Shown piece by piece: positions 42,967-51,199 of a stretch of 64,000 nt of DNA (position 1 is its first letter; each line of letters starts with the position of its first letter). Below the pieces are notes generated by a model, which was given only the letters and a program-made list of their open reading frames with translations, made no database searches and was not told the DNA's origin. A program made the translations under genes and the position numbers. Origin of the DNA: BP-133 sp040756995 (GTDB lineage Bacteria; Actinomycetota; Acidimicrobiia; IMCC26256; BP-133); the NCBI GenBank assembly GCA_040756995.1, contig JBFLYK010000002.1, positions 1-64,000 on the forward strand, read 5' to 3'.

Positions 42967-43785
42967 TCAGTGCGGCAGGAAATCCAGCAGTAGCCGGTTG
43001 ACGGTGTGGGGCGCTTCCAGCTGGAGCCAGTGGCCGGCGCCGTCGACCCGTTCGTAGCGCCACGGCCCGGCCACATGGCGGGCGGAGCCGACCATCTGCG
43101 TCTCGGTGAGGGCCCGGTCGCCGCTGCTCCAGATCCCCATGGTCGGCGCCGGCACCGGGGGGCGTTCCGGCGGGTCCTCCACCCAGGTCTTGGCCGGCGT
43201 GTTGGCCCGGTACCAGTTCAGGGCCGGGGTGAGCGACCCGTCCTTCTCGAGGTCGGCGATGACGGCGTCGGCGTCCGGGTGGCCGGCCCACTGCCGGAAG
43301 TTCGCCCAGTCGTCGTCTGACAGCCACCGCTCCGCCACCCCTTCGAAGAGGAAGAGCAGCATGTAGAACGACCGTTGCCGCTGCTCGAGGCCGGCGGTCC
43401 GGAACGACGTCGGATGGCCGACCGACAGGACCGTGAGATGGTCGACGCGGTCTGCGGCGAACATCGCCAGCGCCCAGGCCAGCGACGCCCCCCAATCGTG
43501 GCCGACCACATGGGTCCGGCCGATCCCCAGATGGTCGAGCACCCCGGCGATGTCGCTCAGCAGATGCGCGGCCCGGTAGGCCTCGACCGGCGCCGGCTTG
43601 TCCGACCCTCCGTAGCCCCGCAGGTCGGGCACGATCACCCGGAATCCGGCCTCGGCCAACACCCCCGTCTGGTGGCACCACACCCTTCCGGAGTCGGGGA
43701 AGCCGTGGAGCAGGACCACCGGGGTCCCGCCGTCGGCGCCCTGCACGTCCACTTCGAGACCGACGTCGCCGAGCTCGACCCGCAT
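42967..43785 (-). CDS. epoxide hydrolase/haloalkane dehalogenase-type alpha/beta-hydrolase
   Basis: 272-residue alpha/beta-hydrolase with an Asp nucleophile: oxyanion LLHGFPDSG, then GHDWGASLAW with Asp at about residue 97, and His near the end in DGAGHWLQLEAP. The Asp elbow places it with epoxide hydrolases and dehalogenases rather than esterases. ATG at 43785 is preceded by GGGAGGTCGTG. Divergent from the DinB-fold gene at 43859, with 73 bases between. Confidence 0.9.
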   Translation of the reverse strand: MRVELGDVGLEVDVQGADGGTPVVLLHGFPDSGRVWCHQTGVLAEAGFRVIVPDLRGYGGSDKPAPVEAYRAAHLLSDIAGVLDHLGIGRTHVVGHDWGASLAWALAMFAADRVDHLTVLSVGHPTSFRTAGLEQRQRSFYMLLFLFEGVAERWLSDDDWANFRQWAGHPDADAVIADLEKDGSLTPALNWYRANTPAKTWVEDPPERPPVPAPTMGIWSSGDRALTETQMVGSARHVAGPWRYERVDGAGHWLQLEAPHTVNRLLLDFLPH

Positions 43786-43858
43786 CACGACCTCCCGGTG
43801 GCCAACCCGGCCGGACAGCATAGGATTGGGCGGGTCGGGACAGAGAGAGGGGGGAGTC

Positions 43859-44650
43859 GTGGGTCTGGATCGGATCGCCGCGGTTCGGAAGGAGCGGGAC
43901 GACGTCGTGGCGTTCTGCCGCTCGCTCAGTCCGGAGGAGTGGTCGAAGCCCAGCCAGTGTGAAGGCTGGTCGGTGCAGGACGTCGTGTCCCACATGGCCG
44001 CCATCGCCCACGGTGTGTTCACGCCGTGGATGTTGAAGTTCATGACGGCCAAGAACCTGGAGCGGAACAACGACGCCGATGTGGAGATCCGCCGCAGCCG
44101 GGCCCCCGAGCAGGTGCTGGCCGAGTACGAGAAGTGGAGCAGCCGCATGGTGAAGCTGCTCGCCCTCGGGCAGCGGCCGCCGTTGTCGAAGGCGCCGTTC
44201 AAGGTCGGCGAGCTCGGTGTTTACCCGATGGCGCTGGTGGCCAGTGCCTCCGTGTTCGACACGCACGTCCACCTGCACTACGACCTGGCCCCGGCGGTCG
44301 GTCGAACCCTCCCGCCGCCCGGGCCGGGAACGGTGGCCGTGATCAACGAATGGGTCCTGGCGGGCATCCCCAAAATGTGTAAGGCGGCGCTCTCGTTCAT
44401 GGACCTGCCGGTCACGATCACCCTTGACGGGCCGGCCGGCGGCAGCTGGGGTCTTCTGCCCGGCACCGACGGGAAGCCGGGCCGCATCCAGCCGGCACCG
44501 GTGGCCGGCTCGGCGGCCCAGATCACCGCCAACCCCGACGAGTTCGCCCTCTGGGCCACTCGCCGCCGACCTTGGCGGGACCACGACGTGAAGATCGACG
44601 GCGACGAGACCTACGCCACCCGCATCCTCGACGCCATCAGAGTCGTGTAG
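43859..44650 (+). CDS. DinB-fold, maleylpyruvate-isomerase-like (mycothiol-dependent family) protein
   Basis: 263-residue protein with a four-helix DinB/MDMPI domain: LDRIAAVRKERDDVVAFCRSL, CEGWSVQDVVSHMAAIAHG with a metal-ligand His, and DTHVHLHYDLA providing further His. A C-terminal sterol-carrier-like region follows (ITLDGPAGGSWGLLP, ITANPDEFALWAT). Family members use mycothiol, as in actinobacteria. GTG start follows AGAGAGGGGGGAG. Its substrate is not evident; isomerisation or thiol transfer is possible. Confidence 0.87.
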   Translation: MGLDRIAAVRKERDDVVAFCRSLSPEEWSKPSQCEGWSVQDVVSHMAAIAHGVFTPWMLKFMTAKNLERNNDADVEIRRSRAPEQVLAEYEKWSSRMVKLLALGQRPPLSKAPFKVGELGVYPMALVASASVFDTHVHLHYDLAPAVGRTLPPPGPGTVAVINEWVLAGIPKMCKAALSFMDLPVTITLDGPAGGSWGLLPGTDGKPGRIQPAPVAGSAAQITANPDEFALWATRRRPWRDHDVKIDGDETYATRILDAIRVV

Positions 44651-44804
44651 TTCCCCGGTCGGCGGCGGCGACGTCGTCCTCCATGGCGATGGCCAACGTC
44701 ACGCCGCCGATCAGCATGGCGATGACCCCGGGTAAGGGGAGGAGCAGCGCGAGCGCGAATCCCGGTAGTAGTAGTGCGATCGACACTCGTTTTGCAGTCG
44801 CCAT
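44637..44804 (-). CDS. tiny membrane protein, 55 residues
   Basis: Minus-strand ATG at 44804 with GGAGAAGACGGGACG upstream. Two hydrophobic stretches (about residues 8-22 and 25-41, with a Pro-Gly turn) and a charged tail ending DRGTTRL. The last 14 bases overlap the 3' end of the opposite-strand DinB-fold gene. No family recognised. Confidence 0.5.
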   Translation of the reverse strand: MATAKRVSIALLLPGFALALLLPLPGVIAMLIGGVTLAIAMEDDVAAADRGTTRL

Positions 44805-44922
44805 CGTCCCGTCTTCTCCGCCTCGTTCTTGCGTATACGGCCAGTGGGGTACCCCACCCCGCGGCCCCCGGAAACGGAGTGCAAAAGCCCTTCGGCGGGT
44901 AAGAAAGGGGCAATCTTGCGGG

Positions 44923-46107
44923 CTACTCGATCGGGCGAAAAACGCTGTCCCTTGACGGGGGGACGAACACGTCGCCGAGGAGGCGCAGGGCGTAGTCGTT
45001 GTCGAGCAGCCGGTCATACATGTGCAGGACCCGGGGCGACAGCTGCCAGTCGATGTCCTCGAAGACGCCGGCCGCCCGGGCCCAGCTCTTGAGCTTCCAG
45101 GCGTACATCTCGGTGGCGCAGATCGCCCGCTCCTTGCGGGACATCTGGGCGTAGCGGACGTAGAGCTCCTTGTGGGCCCGGCGGACCGCCGCCGTCAGGG
45201 GCCGCATCTCCGCCACCGTCAACGGCTGCAGCGAACCGGTGTCGGTGATGTAGACCCGCACCTTGGCCAGGTGCTTCAGATAGTCATGGGGCGTGAACCA
45301 CGCCGTGCCCCAGACGTTGTTCTCCATCTTCACGTCGTCGCCGAAGGCATAGGCGATGACGAAGTTGTGATGGGGGATGAGCTGGCGGATCCCCTCCGTC
45401 CACTCGAAGTCGCCGGTGTCGGTACACAGCTCTCGCAGACAGAGGAACTGCCCGCCACCCAGCTGGTAGGGCCCCGTGTCGCACACCGCCATCCGGGAGT
45501 CGCAGTTCTCCAGGAAGCAATAGGCCATGAGCTGGGCGCTCAGCTGGCGGACCGTGGACAGCGTCCCGGAGTCGATCGGCACGAGGTCGTTCGTGATCCG
45601 CTCCAGAGTGGCGTCGTCGATCACCTTGGCGCTGTCGGGCGGGTCGCCGTCCATGTTGGCCAGGACCCCGTCCGTCCGTAGCGCGATCGTCGCCCGGCGC
45701 CAGAAGTCGAGGACGACGAGGTGGTCCTCCAGATCCGACGCCTGGTCGATGTCACCCAGTTCGATGAACAGCTCCCGGCCGGCCAGGTAGTGCAGCAGGA
45801 TCGCCGCCAGGCAGATGAAGTTGATCTTCGACCCGATGTGCAGCCGGCTGCGGACGATGTCCTCAGGCGACTTCTTCCCGCTCACCATCCGGATTCGGTC
45901 GGGCAGCTGCAGGTAGTCCTCGAGGTGCCCCATCGTGATGTAGCTGTTGAGCGGGAACAGCTCCGACTCGAACATCGTGCGCCGGCTGAGCTCGGCCTTG
46001 TAGGCGCGACCCAGCCGGTCGATGAGCCAGTTCCACTCCTCCAGCGTCGGACTGTAGTCGAGGTCGGTGTAGAGCCGCTTGAGAGCCTTCCGGGAAACCT
46101 GCGCCAT
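44923..46107 (-). CDS. partner-family protein X1 of swivel-domain modules (unknown)
   Basis: 394-residue protein of a family I do not recognise. ATG at 46107 with GAGAGGAGCG. It is mostly helical; LLHYLAGRELFIELG and FWRRATIALRTDGVLAN are shared blocks, and NCDSRMAVCDTGPYQLG (about 201-217) is the family signature. It is alignable from end to end with X2 (47655) and more distantly with X3 (49209) and X4 (51199). A swivel-domain gene precedes it by 14 bases, the same order as in the other three modules, and MarR is further upstream. Possible role: substrate-binding or catalytic partner that receives phosphate from the swivel protein (inference). Confidence 0.85.
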   Translation of the reverse strand: MAQVSRKALKRLYTDLDYSPTLEEWNWLIDRLGRAYKAELSRRTMFESELFPLNSYITMGHLEDYLQLPDRIRMVSGKKSPEDIVRSRLHIGSKINFICLAAILLHYLAGRELFIELGDIDQASDLEDHLVVLDFWRRATIALRTDGVLANMDGDPPDSAKVIDDATLERITNDLVPIDSGTLSTVRQLSAQLMAYCFLENCDSRMAVCDTGPYQLGGGQFLCLRELCTDTGDFEWTEGIRQLIPHHNFVIAYAFGDDVKMENNVWGTAWFTPHDYLKHLAKVRVYITDTGSLQPLTVAEMRPLTAAVRRAHKELYVRYAQMSRKERAICATEMYAWKLKSWARAAGVFEDIDWQLSPRVLHMYDRLLDNDYALRLLGDVFVPPSRDSVFRPIE

Positions 46108-46121
46108 CGCTCCTCTCGTGT

Positions 46122-46529
46122 TCAGCCCTGCGCGGCGACCGGCAACGACTCGGCGGCGCGGGCGACCCGCGCGATGCGGGCGTCGCCGTCGCCCAGGTGG
46201 AGGACGATGGTGTCGCCGTCGGACACCACCGCGTTGAGCCGGGCGGCCATGACGCACGGCATCTCGAACTCCCGGGCCAGCATGGCCAGGTGCGACTCCA
46301 GGCTCCCGGTGGTGCAGACCACTCCGCTCACCTCGGAGAGGATCGGCGACAGGAACGTCATGCCGCCCTGAAACACGAAGGCGATGACGCCGGTGAGGTC
46401 GTCGCCGACGGAGGAGACCACGTCGGCCGGCGTCCGGAACCACCGGGCCACGCCCCGCACGTCCCCGGCGCAGAAGAGGTTCTGACCGACGCCTACGGCT
46501 TCCTCGCCATCATCGTTCGATTGAGCCAC
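46122..46529 (-). CDS. stand-alone phosphohistidine swivel-domain protein 1
   Basis: 135 residues, little more than the mobile (swivel) domain of PEP-utilising enzymes. IAFVFQGGMTFLSPILSEV leads to VVCTTGSLESHLAMLAREF, the equivalent of the TSHAA loop, with the phosphate-accepting His at about residue 80; MPCVMAARL follows. No ATP-binding, PEP-binding or other catalytic domain is present. The ATG is at 46529. Located between MarR (upstream, 88-base gap) and X1 (downstream). It probably shuttles phosphate or a phosphoryl-like group between proteins, or serves as a structural mimic. Confidence 0.87.
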   Translation of the reverse strand: MAQSNDDGEEAVGVGQNLFCAGDVRGVARWFRTPADVVSSVGDDLTGVIAFVFQGGMTFLSPILSEVSGVVCTTGSLESHLAMLAREFEMPCVMAARLNAVVSDGDTIVLHLGDGDARIARVARAAESLPVAAQG

Positions 46530-46617
46530 GTTCCGTCTCCCCCAATCCGGTGTGCCAGCTCTCTCGTCGCCTGCGGGCCCTCAGGCTAGACCGCGGCGGT
46601 CGGGCCGCCTATGGGTG

Positions 46618-47121
46618 TCATTCGATTCCCACCTCGGCGCCGTCCCGCCGCACCTTGCGGAGGATCCGGCTCAACTGAACGCGCTCCTTCGGGGTGAGGG
46701 CGTCGAGCCCGAAATCGATCTTTTGCAGCTCGTGGGACGCGATGTCGACGATTTCCCGGCCGCTCGAGGTGATCTCGGCCAGCGTCGTCCGCCGGTCGCT
46801 CTCATGCGGGATACGGCGGACATATCCCTGAGCCTCGAGGCGGTCAATGTTGTTCGTGATGCTGGTGGGGTGAACCATCATGAGTTCACTCATGCGGCCC
46901 AGCGGCAGTTGGCCGCTTTCGCTGATGGCGAGCAGCAGCAGGGTCTCGTAGCGGCCCATGGTGAGGTCGAACTGACGGAGGGCGGCGTTGAGCCGGGCGG
47001 CGATGAGCTGCTCGGCCCGGGTCACGGACATCGCCGCCGTCATGGCGTCGGCGCCCGACCACCGCAGCCGCCACTCGTGGTGGATGGCGACAAGCGGGTC
47101 GGACTGGTCGTCGAGACGCAC
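46618..47121 (-). CDS. MarR-family transcriptional regulator
   Basis: 167-residue winged-helix regulator, GTG start. Typical core: LGRMSELMMVHPTSITNNIDRLEAQGYVRRI in pieces, with wing HESDRRTTLAEIT; dimer helices on both ends. Placed upstream of, and co-oriented with, the swivel1-X1 unit, and divergent from the swivel2 operon. The gap 47122-47283 contains TAGACAAAAGTCTA over the probable -35 of the plus-strand operon, so it likely represses both directions in response to a small aromatic-like ligand, as many MarR proteins do (inference). Confidence 0.92.
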   Translation of the reverse strand: MRLDDQSDPLVAIHHEWRLRWSGADAMTAAMSVTRAEQLIAARLNAALRQFDLTMGRYETLLLLAISESGQLPLGRMSELMMVHPTSITNNIDRLEAQGYVRRIPHESDRRTTLAEITSSGREIVDIASHELQKIDFGLDALTPKERVQLSRILRKVRRDGAEVGIE

Positions 47122-47211
47122 CAGCCCATGGTACGGCCCACGACCGCCGGCTCACCATTGGCGCGGCTGAAGTCCTTCGGACGCTCGGTAGTCGAGATCG
47201 CAAAGAATCGG

Positions 47212-47240
47212 TAGACAAAAGTCTATTACTCGAATACTTT
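47212..47240 (+). promoter_or_regulatory. promoter and putative MarR operator of the swivel/carboxylase operon
   Basis: A -35-like TAGACA (47212-47217) and -10-like TACTTT (47235-47240) are separated by 17 bases. TAGAC-AAAA-GTCTA (47212-47225), a perfect inverted repeat, covers the -35. The surrounding bases are much richer in A/T than the flanking genes. It sits 44 bases upstream of the first swivel gene of the plus-strand operon. The rest of the 162-base divergent gap (47122-47283) shows no gene. Confidence 0.6.
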
Positions 47241-47283
47241 GACCGCTGGCGGCGCCGTCGGGTGCCAGACAGGGGGAAGCGAT

Positions 47284-47655
47284 ATGGCTGACGTGGCTGA
47301 GGCCGTCGGCAAGGGAGCGAACCTGTTCCCGGCCGGTCAGATCCAGGGATCGGTCCGGTGGTTCCACAACCCGGCCGACGTGGTCGGCGCCGACGAGGAC
47401 GAGCTGCCCAACCTCATCGCCTTCGTCGGAAAGGGCGGGATGACGTTCCTGTCGCCGATCCTGGCCGAGGTCAAGGCGGTGGTCTGCACCGCCGGGAGCC
47501 TCGAGTCGCACCTCGCCATCCTGGCCCGGGAGTTCGAGATCCCCTGCGTGATGGGGACGCAGCTCGACGGCGACGTGGTCGACGGCGAGGAGATCGTGCT
47601 CGACCTCAGCAACGACTCGACGGCGGTGATCCTCCGGGCGGGGGGTGGGGCCTGA
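47284..47655 (+). CDS. stand-alone phosphohistidine swivel-domain protein 2
   Basis: 123 residues, the nearest relative of swivel 1. IAFVGKGGMTFLSPILAEV then VVCTAGSLESHLAILAREF with His at about residue 76 and IPCVMGTQL. ATG with GGGGGAAGCGAT upstream; the reading frame stops within the next gene's start (TGATG overlap). It is the first gene of the plus-strand operon that continues through the biotin-carboxylase genes. Only the swivel domain is present. Confidence 0.88.
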   Translation: MADVAEAVGKGANLFPAGQIQGSVRWFHNPADVVGADEDELPNLIAFVGKGGMTFLSPILAEVKAVVCTAGSLESHLAILAREFEIPCVMGTQLDGDVVDGEEIVLDLSNDSTAVILRAGGGA

Positions 47656-48842
47656 TGACCACCGTGACTCCCGACCTGAAGCAGCTGTATCTCGACATCG
47701 ACTACACGCCGACGCTCGAGGAGTGGAACTGGCTCTTCCAGCGCATCGGCGCGGCCTACAAGTCGGAGCTGGCCCGGCGGACGGTGTTCGAGTCCGAGCT
47801 GTTCGGCATGAACACCTACATCATCATGGCCCACCTGGAGGACTACCTCCGGATGCCGCAGCGCATGCGGACGATCGCGGCCAAGATGGCGCCGGAGGAC
47901 GTTGCCCGCGCCGGCCTCCCCGTCGGCACGAAGAAGAACTTCATCTGCCTGGTGGCCATGCCGCTGCACTACCTGGCCGGCCGGGAACTGTTCATCGACC
48001 TCGGCGAGCTCGACCGCTCCAGCGATCTCGACGACCACCTCGAAGTCCTCAACTTCTGGCGCCGGGCCACGATCGCCCTGCGGACCGACGGCGTGCTGGC
48101 CAACATCGACGCCGATCCCAAGGACAGCTCCCGGGTGCTCGACGGTGAGCAGCTCGAGTCGCTGACCGCCGACCTGGTGCCGGCCGACGACGAGGTCCGC
48201 TCGGCGGTCCGGAAGTTCGGCGCCCAGCTGATGTCGTACTGCTTCCTCGAGAACTGCGACTCCCGCATGGCCGTGTGCGACACCGGCCCCTACCCGCTCG
48301 GCCGGGAGGGCGGGATCCTCGCCCTGCGGGAGCTCACCACCGACGCCGTCGGCGACTTCCCCTGGACGGAAGGGATCCGCGACCTCCTTCCGTACCACAA
48401 CTTCGTCATCGCCTACGGGCTGCCGGCCTCCGTCAAGATGGAGAACAACATCTGGGGGACGGCCTGGTTCGCCCCGACCGACTACCTCAAACAGCTGACC
48501 CACGCCCGCGTCTACATCACCGACAACGGAACGCTGCAGGCCCTGCCGATGGCCGAGCTGGAGAGCGTCACGGCGGCGCTGCGCAAGGCCCACAAGCAGC
48601 TCTACCTCAAGTTCTCCGAGATGTCGGTCAGGGAGCGGACGATCTGCGCCACGCAGATGTACGCCTGGAAGCTCAAGAGCTGGGCCCGGGCGGCCGGGGT
48701 GTTCGACGACATCGACTGGGAGCTCTCCTCCCGGGTGGTGTCGATGTACGAGCGGTTGTCGGACGACGACTACGCCCTGCAGCTGCTGGGTGGCGTGTTC
48801 GTCCCCCAGAGCCGCGACAGCGTGTGGGGGCCCCTCGAATGA
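47655..48842 (+). CDS. partner-family protein X2 (unknown)
   Basis: 395 residues, closely similar to X1 along its whole length. YTPTLEEWNWLFQRIG near the N-terminus, PLHYLAGRELFIDLGELD, FWRRATIALRTDGVLAN (134-150), the signature NCDSRMAVCDTGPYPLG (200-216), and MENNIWGTAWFAPTDYLKQL. Cys201 and Cys208 flank SRMAV and could be catalytic or metal-binding, though X3 and X4 do not keep both. The ATG overlaps the swivel 2 stop and its stop overlaps the swivel 3 start, so module proteins are translated in coupled pairs. Confidence 0.87.
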   Translation: MTTVTPDLKQLYLDIDYTPTLEEWNWLFQRIGAAYKSELARRTVFESELFGMNTYIIMAHLEDYLRMPQRMRTIAAKMAPEDVARAGLPVGTKKNFICLVAMPLHYLAGRELFIDLGELDRSSDLDDHLEVLNFWRRATIALRTDGVLANIDADPKDSSRVLDGEQLESLTADLVPADDEVRSAVRKFGAQLMSYCFLENCDSRMAVCDTGPYPLGREGGILALRELTTDAVGDFPWTEGIRDLLPYHNFVIAYGLPASVKMENNIWGTAWFAPTDYLKQLTHARVYITDNGTLQALPMAELESVTAALRKAHKQLYLKFSEMSVRERTICATQMYAWKLKSWARAAGVFDDIDWELSSRVVSMYERLSDDDYALQLLGGVFVPQSRDSVWGPLE

Positions 48843-49198
48843 GCGCCAACGTGATCGGACAGGGCGAGATCGCTTACGGCAAGGGCCGGGTCAGTGGCGT
48901 GGTGCGCCGGTTCACCACTCCGGACGACGTCCTCGAGGTGATCGACGCCGACCTCGACGACACCATCGCCCTCGTCGAATCGGGCGGGACGACGTTCCTC
49001 GGCCCCATCCTCGGCCGTCTCGGCGGGCTGGTCTGCACCAGCGGAACGCTGCGCTCGCACCTGGCGATCGTGTCCCGGGAGTTCCAGCTGCCCTGCCTCA
49101 TGGCCGTCGACCTCAAAGAGGACCTCGACACCGGCGCCAAGGTGACGCTGGTCCTCGACGGCGGCGGCGGGCAGGGGACCGTCGAGCGAGAGGGCTAG
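48839..49198 (+). CDS. stand-alone phosphohistidine swivel-domain protein 3
   Basis: 119 residues, the shortest of the four. GGTTFLGPILGRLGGLVCTSG then TLRSHLAIVSREFQLPCLMA, with the His at about residue 74. The start overlaps the X2 stop (ATGA). Compared with swivels 1 and 2, Gly-Ser-Leu-Glu has become Gly-Thr-Leu-Arg next to the His, so the docking surface differs and each swivel may be specific for its own X partner. Confidence 0.87.
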   Translation: MSANVIGQGEIAYGKGRVSGVVRRFTTPDDVLEVIDADLDDTIALVESGGTTFLGPILGRLGGLVCTSGTLRSHLAIVSREFQLPCLMAVDLKEDLDTGAKVTLVLDGGGGQGTVEREG

Positions 49199-49208
49199 GG
49201 GGACAAGC

Positions 49209-50459
49209 ATGAGTTCGATCCGTGACCAGTGGTGGGAGTACATCCGCAGCCAGGGTGACGAGCTCGGCTACAAGAAGTGGACGCTGGGCCGGCTCACCGA
49301 CGAGCAGGTGCAGGAGCTGATCTCCGAAGAGCTCGACGACGAGAAGCTCAACGACCTGATCCTGCACATGGGCGTGGGGTTCAAACCGGAGCTGACCCGC
49401 CGGTCGTCGTTCACCTCGGAGCTCTTCCCGATGACGCCGTACATCTGCGTCTCGCTGGTGGAGGACTACCACACCTACACCGAGCGGGTGCAGACGATCG
49501 AAGCCGCCAAGAAGGCGGAGCAGATCGCCCGGGACAACCGGGCCGTGCCGGCCAAGCTCAGCCCGCTGTGGATCTGGATGGCGGGCTTCCACTACCTCTG
49601 CGGCCGGGAGTGCCTCATCCAGATGGGGGAGCTGAAGCCCGACCAGAACGTGGACGGGATCCGCACGGTGGTCGACTTCTGGCGGCGGATGACGCTGGCC
49701 CACCGCAACGACGGCGCCCTCAACAACAAGGACGCCGGCGACGCCAACCCCTACCTCCCCGACAGCATCGTGGAGAAGTACCGGGCCGAGGCCCGGCCCC
49801 TCGACGACGACACCAGGGGCACGTTCCGGCGGCTCAACGCCACGCTGGCCGGCTACGCCTTCCTCTACTACACCGACTCCCGCGTCGGCATCTACGACTC
49901 CGGGCCCTACGACCTCGGGGACGGGCGGCTGCTCATCATCCGCGACTACCTCCAGCTCGGGCGCAGTGCGTTTCCCTGGAGCGAGCAGTGCACCGACGTG
50001 CCCTACGACTCGCTGTCCATCGCCCTCGTCGTCCCGGCCAACCGGCTGAAGATCGAGATCAACGACTGGGGGACGAGCTTCACCGAACCGGAGGAACTGC
50101 TCGAGGTCGTCACCGACGTCGCCGTCTACGCCCGGCAGGGCGACGACCTGGTGCCCGTCCCCGACAGCGACTGGGCCGAGCTGACGAAGGCCTACAGCAA
50201 GACCCACCTCAAGCTGTACTCCCACTTCGCCAAGATGCCCCGGCGGGACAAGATCATGTCGGCGGCGCAGATGTACTGCTGGGGGCTCATCCCCTTCGCC
50301 CGCGACGCCGGCGTCTTCGAGAAGATCGACTGGGAGATCTCCGACCGGACCCTGCAGTACTACCCCGACCCGTTCGACTCCGACGAGGCGACGGGCGGCA
50401 TCTTCGCCGGGGCGCTGATCATGCACGACCGCCCCAGCGCCTTCTCCGCCATCCGCTGA
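49209..50459 (+). CDS. partner-family protein X3 (unknown)
   Basis: 416 residues with an N-terminal extension of about 45 residues relative to X1/X2 (RDQWWEYIRSQGDELGYKKW). The shared blocks are present in diverged form: FHYLCGRECLIQMGEL, FWRRMTLAHRNDGALNNKDAGD (157-178), signature YTDSRVGIYDSGPYDLG (221-237), IEINDWGTSF. The signature Cys residues are Thr and Tyr here, which argues against an essential cysteine in that motif. Ten bases after swivel 3. Confidence 0.85.
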   Translation: MSSIRDQWWEYIRSQGDELGYKKWTLGRLTDEQVQELISEELDDEKLNDLILHMGVGFKPELTRRSSFTSELFPMTPYICVSLVEDYHTYTERVQTIEAAKKAEQIARDNRAVPAKLSPLWIWMAGFHYLCGRECLIQMGELKPDQNVDGIRTVVDFWRRMTLAHRNDGALNNKDAGDANPYLPDSIVEKYRAEARPLDDDTRGTFRRLNATLAGYAFLYYTDSRVGIYDSGPYDLGDGRLLIIRDYLQLGRSAFPWSEQCTDVPYDSLSIALVVPANRLKIEINDWGTSFTEPEELLEVVTDVAVYARQGDDLVPVPDSDWAELTKAYSKTHLKLYSHFAKMPRRDKIMSAAQMYCWGLIPFARDAGVFEKIDWEISDRTLQYYPDPFDSDEATGGIFAGALIMHDRPSAFSAIR

Positions 50460-50485
50460 GCGACGACCACACAAGGGGGAATCCG

Positions 50486-51199
50486 ATGCCTGACACCGCC
50501 GCGCCGCTCGGCGTGAAGTGGGGGACCGAGGAGCTGACCGAGGTCCCCAGGGCCTTCCACAATGCCGTCCGGGAGCACGTGGCCCGCCGGGTCGCCGAGC
50601 TCGGCGGCGACTGGAAGAGCCTTGTCTTCGAGCGGCAGTTCGACCTGCTGTCGCGCGACGACGTCATCGCCATCGAGCGCGACTTCCTCGAGACCGGCCG
50701 CAAATTCCAGTTCTCGGCCGAGATCTCGCTGCGGGAGGAACCCGACAAGTACATGCGGCCCGAGGCGGCGGCGCCTGAAGCGGAAGGCCTCGGCGTCGTG
50801 GCCGACGGTCGCAAGGTCGTGGCGCTCGGCGACAATGTCGCCAGGCACAGCGCCAACGTCACCGGCACGATCGCCTTCGTCTCCTCGCCGGAGCAGGTCG
50901 TCGACTACCTGACGGACGGCGTGCCGGAGGGCACGGTGGCCGTCATCGACGACTCGGGCGGCACCCTGACGGCGCCGATCCTCGAAGGGTTCAAGGCCGT
51001 CATCTGCCTCGGCGGCACCGTCCGGTCGCACCTCGGGATCCTCACCCGGGAGTACGGCATTCCCTGCCTGATGAACGCCGTCATCTCCGATCTCCACGAC
51101 GGCGACGAGGTGGAGATCGAGGCGACGGCGCCGGTGCCGACGGCCGAGGAGTACGAGGCCGGCCGTGCCGTGCGGGCCAAGGTCTGGAAGAAGGCGTGA
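50486..51199 (+). CDS. phosphohistidine swivel-domain protein 4 with N-terminal extension
   Basis: 237 residues. The C-terminal half is the swivel: VAVIDDSGGTLTAPILEG, ICLGGTVRSHLGILTREYGIP with His at about residue 182, then CLMNAVISDLHDGDEVEIEA. The N-terminal 100 residues are helical and unique to this copy (FHNAVREHVARRVAELGGDW, RDFLETGRKFQFS, with a conserved-looking EISLREEPDKYMRPEA). RBS AAGGGGGA. The stop overlaps the X4 start. The extension may anchor this swivel to its larger X4 partner. Confidence 0.86.
   Translation: MPDTAAPLGVKWGTEELTEVPRAFHNAVREHVARRVAELGGDWKSLVFERQFDLLSRDDVIAIERDFLETGRKFQFSAEISLREEPDKYMRPEAAAPEAEGLGVVADGRKVVALGDNVARHSANVTGTIAFVSSPEQVVDYLTDGVPEGTVAVIDDSGGTLTAPILEGFKAVICLGGTVRSHLGILTREYGIPCLMNAVISDLHDGDEVEIEATAPVPTAEEYEAGRAVRAKVWKKA

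Noticed and set aside
44844..44857. Perfect palindrome GTGGGGTACCCCAC downstream of X1
   Set aside because: Short, GC-rich and not near a promoter; could be chance or part of a terminator, and no second copy was noticed.
44860..44922. Possible rho-independent terminator after X1 (AGCCC...GGGCTTTT on the minus strand)
   Set aside because: The stem is only five base pairs with a large loop; too weak to list as a feature.
46108..46443. Upstream extension of X1 to 506 codons
   Set aside because: The extension is an out-of-frame reading of swivel protein 1; the ATG at 46107 has a good RBS and aligns with the X2 start.
47284..51199. Swivel/X modules as phenylphosphate synthase (PpsABC)
   Set aside because: PpsABC needs a PEP-synthase-type ATP-binding subunit and a CBS-domain subunit; neither is in the window and X does not resemble them.
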